From Chryseobacterium fluminis (GTDB taxonomy: Bacteria > Bacteroidota > Bacteroidia > Flavobacteriales > Weeksellaceae), in NCBI RefSeq assembly GCF_026314945.1, contig NZ_CP111121.1, positions 496,001 through 560,000 of the forward strand: a DNA stretch of 64,000 nucleotides, given 5' to 3'. The notes under the pieces were generated by a model, which saw only the letters and a program-made list of their open reading frames with translations, ran no database searches and was not told the DNA's origin. The translations under genes were made by a program, and so were the position numbers. Positions 61,935-64,000 of the stretch are shown here, in pieces (position 1 is the stretch's first letter; the number at the start of each line of letters is the position of its first letter).

Positions 61935-63008
61935 AGCATTACAATAAAATTTGCTTTAACACATCAGTCACATAAGTTTATTCCTAGCTTTGAAAATATT
62001 TAGATCAAATAAGAAAAAATCGTAGATTTTTAAAGAATAAGGTGTTCTTCTGTGCGGTACAATAATCATCTTACAAAATTTTTATGTGCTAAAATTCTAC
62101 AGTATTATAGGTAAGTTTCCTTAACACATCAGTCACATAAGTTTATCCCAAACTTTGAAAATATTCAGATCACATAAGAAAAAATCGTAGATTTTTACAG
62201 ACTAAAGTGTTCTTCTGTGCGGTACAAAAGTCATCTTACAAAATTCTTATGTGTTAAAATTCTACAATATTACAGATGAATTTGCTTTAACACATCAGTC
62301 ACATAAGCTTATTCCTAGCTGTAGAAATATTCAGATCAAATAAGAAAAAATCGTAGATTTTTACAGACTAAAGTGTTCTTCTGTGCGGTACAATAGTCAT
62401 CTTACAAAATTCTTATGTGTTAAAAATTCTGCAGTATTACAGGTGGATTTGCTTTAACACATTAGTCACATAAGCTTATTCCTAGCTTTGAAAATATTTA
62501 GATCACTTAAGAAAAATCGTAGATTTTTACAGACTAAAGTGTTCTTCTGTGCGGTACAAAAGTCATCTTACAAAATTCTTATGTGTTAAAATTCTGCAGT
62601 ATTACAGATGAATTTGCTTTAAAACATTAGTCACATAAGTTTATCCCAAACTTTGAAAATATTTAGATCAGTTAAGAAAAATCGTAGATTTTTACAGACT
62701 AAAGTGTTCTTCTGTGCGGTACAAAAGTCATCTTACAAAATTCTCATGTGTTAAAAATTCAACAGTATTACAGATGAGTCTCCTTAACACATTAGTCAAA
62801 TAAGTTTATCCCAAACTTTGAAAATATTTACATCAGTTAAGAAAAATCGAAGATTTTTACAGACTAAAGTGTTCTTCTGTGCGGTACAAAAGTCATCTTA
62901 CAAAATTCTTATGTGTTAAAAATTCTGCAGTATGACAGATGAATTCGCTTTAACACATCAGTTACATAAGCTTATTCCTAGCTATAGAAATATTCAGATC
63001 ACTTAAGA
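61935..63008. repeat. Seven tandem ~165-bp repeats
   Basis: The motif AACACAT(C/T)AGTCACATAAG recurs with steps of 165, 166, 167, 165, 165 and 166 bp (anchor positions 61961, 62126, 62292, 62459, 62624, 62789, 62955). Each unit also contains AAAAATCGTAGATTTTT (a hairpin), TGTTCTTCTGTGCGGTAC, and CTTATGTGTTAAA, which is an inverted partner of TTTAACACAT and CACATAAG in the next unit. Units differ by a few substitutions. The last is truncated before the DUF1697 gene. No consistent open frame runs through the units, so the array is probably not coding. Confidence 0.9.
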
Positions 63009-63028
63009 GGAAAATTATTCCAGTTACA

Positions 63029-63556
63029 TCAATTCATCCTTTTTAAAATTTTTTCAAACGTATTGATGTTTCTGCTGGTGAACTGATCTTTAAGACTTTT
63101 TTTGCCTAAAATTTTCCCAAAACCGGAATCTAAAGTACTCCCTTTCGGAACCTGCCAGTAGAAAATTTCATTTACGATTTGGGCATCTTCATTTTCGGCT
63201 TTTAAAGAATTCTCAAATTCCTGCATTAAAGTATTTTCAACGCCCGCATTACCGATAAAAGAATAGGTATGAAAATCATTATTTCTTTCAAACGGATTGC
63301 CGTTCCAAAAATTTTCTATTTCTTCCTTCGACTTGATAAAGAGGAAGGCTTCGTAAGAAAAGTGATCAGACATTGCTTTTTCAAGAATTTGTCTTAATTC
63401 ACCGGGTGTCCTATCCGATGAGAAAATAATATTTCCGGAAGCCAGAACCGATGCTACTTCCTCCATATCTGCATTTTTGAAAACCTGGCCGACTTCAGCC
63501 ATTTTCATATTGGTTCCTTTTACATTCACTCCTCTAAGAAAAGCACAGTACATCAT
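63029..63556 (-). CDS. DUF1697 domain-containing protein
   Basis: 175 residues. The start (YCAFLRGVNVKGTNMKMAEVGQVFKNADMEEVASVLASGNIIFSS) is the DUF1697 signature (FLRGINVGG...SGNV.F). The remainder (FNGNPFERN-like region and GILGKKSLKDQFTSRNINTFEKI end block) fits the family of about 170-180 residues, cytoplasmic and of unknown function. It ends 20 bp from the tandem repeat array. Confidence 0.88.
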   Translation of the reverse strand: MMYCAFLRGVNVKGTNMKMAEVGQVFKNADMEEVASVLASGNIIFSSDRTPGELRQILEKAMSDHFSYEAFLFIKSKEEIENFWNGNPFERNNDFHTYSFIGNAGVENTLMQEFENSLKAENEDAQIVNEIFYWQVPKGSTLDSGFGKILGKKSLKDQFTSRNINTFEKILKRMN

Positions 63557-63595
63557 TCACTCCTATTTTGGTTAAAAGTTTATTATTTTCAACGA

Positions 63596-64000
63596 TTAAT
63601 CAACTCTTTCATAAAGGTTATAATCTGTTCCGGACGGTTTCAAAACATATATTTTCTGAAGAATTTTATGGTCACTTTTCAGATGATCTTTTATCCTGAA
63701 CTCTTTCAGTAATTTATAATGCGTTTTATAGTATTCAGCATCTGTCCGTTCAAACAGGTCATCATAAGAAAGCAGATATTTGGGATTTCTCTTTTTAACG
63801 GTATTCACCCAGTAATTTTTTTTATCTTTTTTAATTTCAGACTGAACTTCTTTATCAACGAGTCCTACTTCATCGATTGTTTTCAATCCTGAAAAATAAG
63901 GAACATATCCGGCAGGCTCCAACAGGATCCATTGTTTTTTATCTTTCTCATACTGATTTAAAAACAATCCTATTGTTCTTCTGTAATTCCATTCCCCGTT
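63596..64000 (-). CDS. C-terminal part of a GT39-like membrane glycosyltransferase, partial
   Basis: The frame is open from the right edge to the stop at 63596-63598; the codon at 63965-63967 is only an internal TTG, so the gene begins outside the window. About 134 residues are seen, with no membrane helix. They look like the C-terminal periplasmic domain of GT39/ArnT-like mannosyltransferases: WILLEPAGYVPYFSGLKTIDEVGLVDKEV, then NPKYLLSYDDLFERTDAEYY. Function in cell-envelope glycosylation is inferred. Confidence 0.6.
   Translation of the reverse strand, partial: NGEWNYRRTIGLFLNQYEKDKKQWILLEPAGYVPYFSGLKTIDEVGLVDKEVQSEIKKDKKNYWVNTVKKRNPKYLLSYDDLFERTDAEYYKTHYKLLKEFRIKDHLKSDHKILQKIYVLKPSGTDYNLYERVD

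Noticed and set aside
61806..62003. 65-codon ORF at the start of the tandem array
   Set aside because: It does not continue or recur in the other repeat units.
61935..63008. CRISPR array
   Set aside because: Units are near-identical over about 165 bp with no distinct unique spacers and no cas genes in the window.

Overview
The window looks like a Bacteroidota (Flavobacteriia) chromosome, most like Chryseobacterium or a close relative. The evidence is a short 288-residue primary sigma factor of the Bacteroidota type, promoters with the flavobacterial TAnnTTTG -7 box, TonB-dependent receptors, Bacteroidota-type T6SS genes (tssK/tssN/tssG), DUF3078, HYC_CC_PP and DUF3347 proteins, AT-rich spacers and almost no Shine-Dalgarno sequences. 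No rRNA or tRNA gene was recognised. Assignments come from reading translated sequence, without database searches.

Layout. 1-3538: end of a defence-like operon (tail of a possible TerB-type protein, BrxD-like ATPase, BrxHI/Lhr-like helicase), cut by the left edge. 3.6-9.7 kb: an SDR lacking the usual Tyr/Lys, an internally deleted IS5-like element, MFS, DsbA/FrnE, nucleosidase, AraC and GNAT genes. 9.7-18.8 kb: a minus-strand hydroxamate siderophore operon (TonB receptor, decarboxylase, NIS synthetase/acyltransferase fusion broken by a -1 frameshift, N-hydroxylase, MATE exporter). 19.1-30 kb: second IS5-like remnant, DUF421, DUF3078, two aldo/keto reductases, ClC channel, a duplicated lmo0937-type gene, HAD phosphatase, P1 peptidase and a small frameshifted gene. 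30-37.6 kb: AsmA-like protein, map, S24 regulator, HxlR/SDR divergent pair, Mn-catalase. 37.7-40.8 kb: an MNIO-type RiPP locus (ECF sigma, Cys-repeat precursor, DUF692 enzyme, DUF2063 partner, DoxX protein). 42-46.3 kb: metabolic genes and a DtxR-type regulator. 46.4-49.5 kb: three T6SS genes standing alone. 49.8-54.3 kb: S1/P1 nuclease, rpoD, a frameshifted membrane protein, lipoprotein, FAD monooxygenase. 54.4-60.7 kb: copper block (multicopper oxidase with two metal-binding modules and a terminal barrel-like domain, DUF3347, HYC_CC_PP, TonB receptor). 60.9-64 kb: kdsA, seven tandem ~165-bp repeats, DUF1697 and a truncated GT39-like membrane protein.

Main points of interest: (i) the MNIO/bufferin-like RiPP operon, whose 95-residue precursor has every cysteine in a Cys-Gly motif, including one EGKCG, with a strong hairpin between precursor and maturation genes; (ii) the TerB/BrxD/BrxHI module at the edge; (iii) the siderophore operon with its broken fusion gene; (iv) the 165-bp tandem array next to kdsA; (v) four genes each broken by loss of one base, three in A/T homopolymers, which may be assembly errors, real decay or, for two of them, programmed -1 frameshifting.
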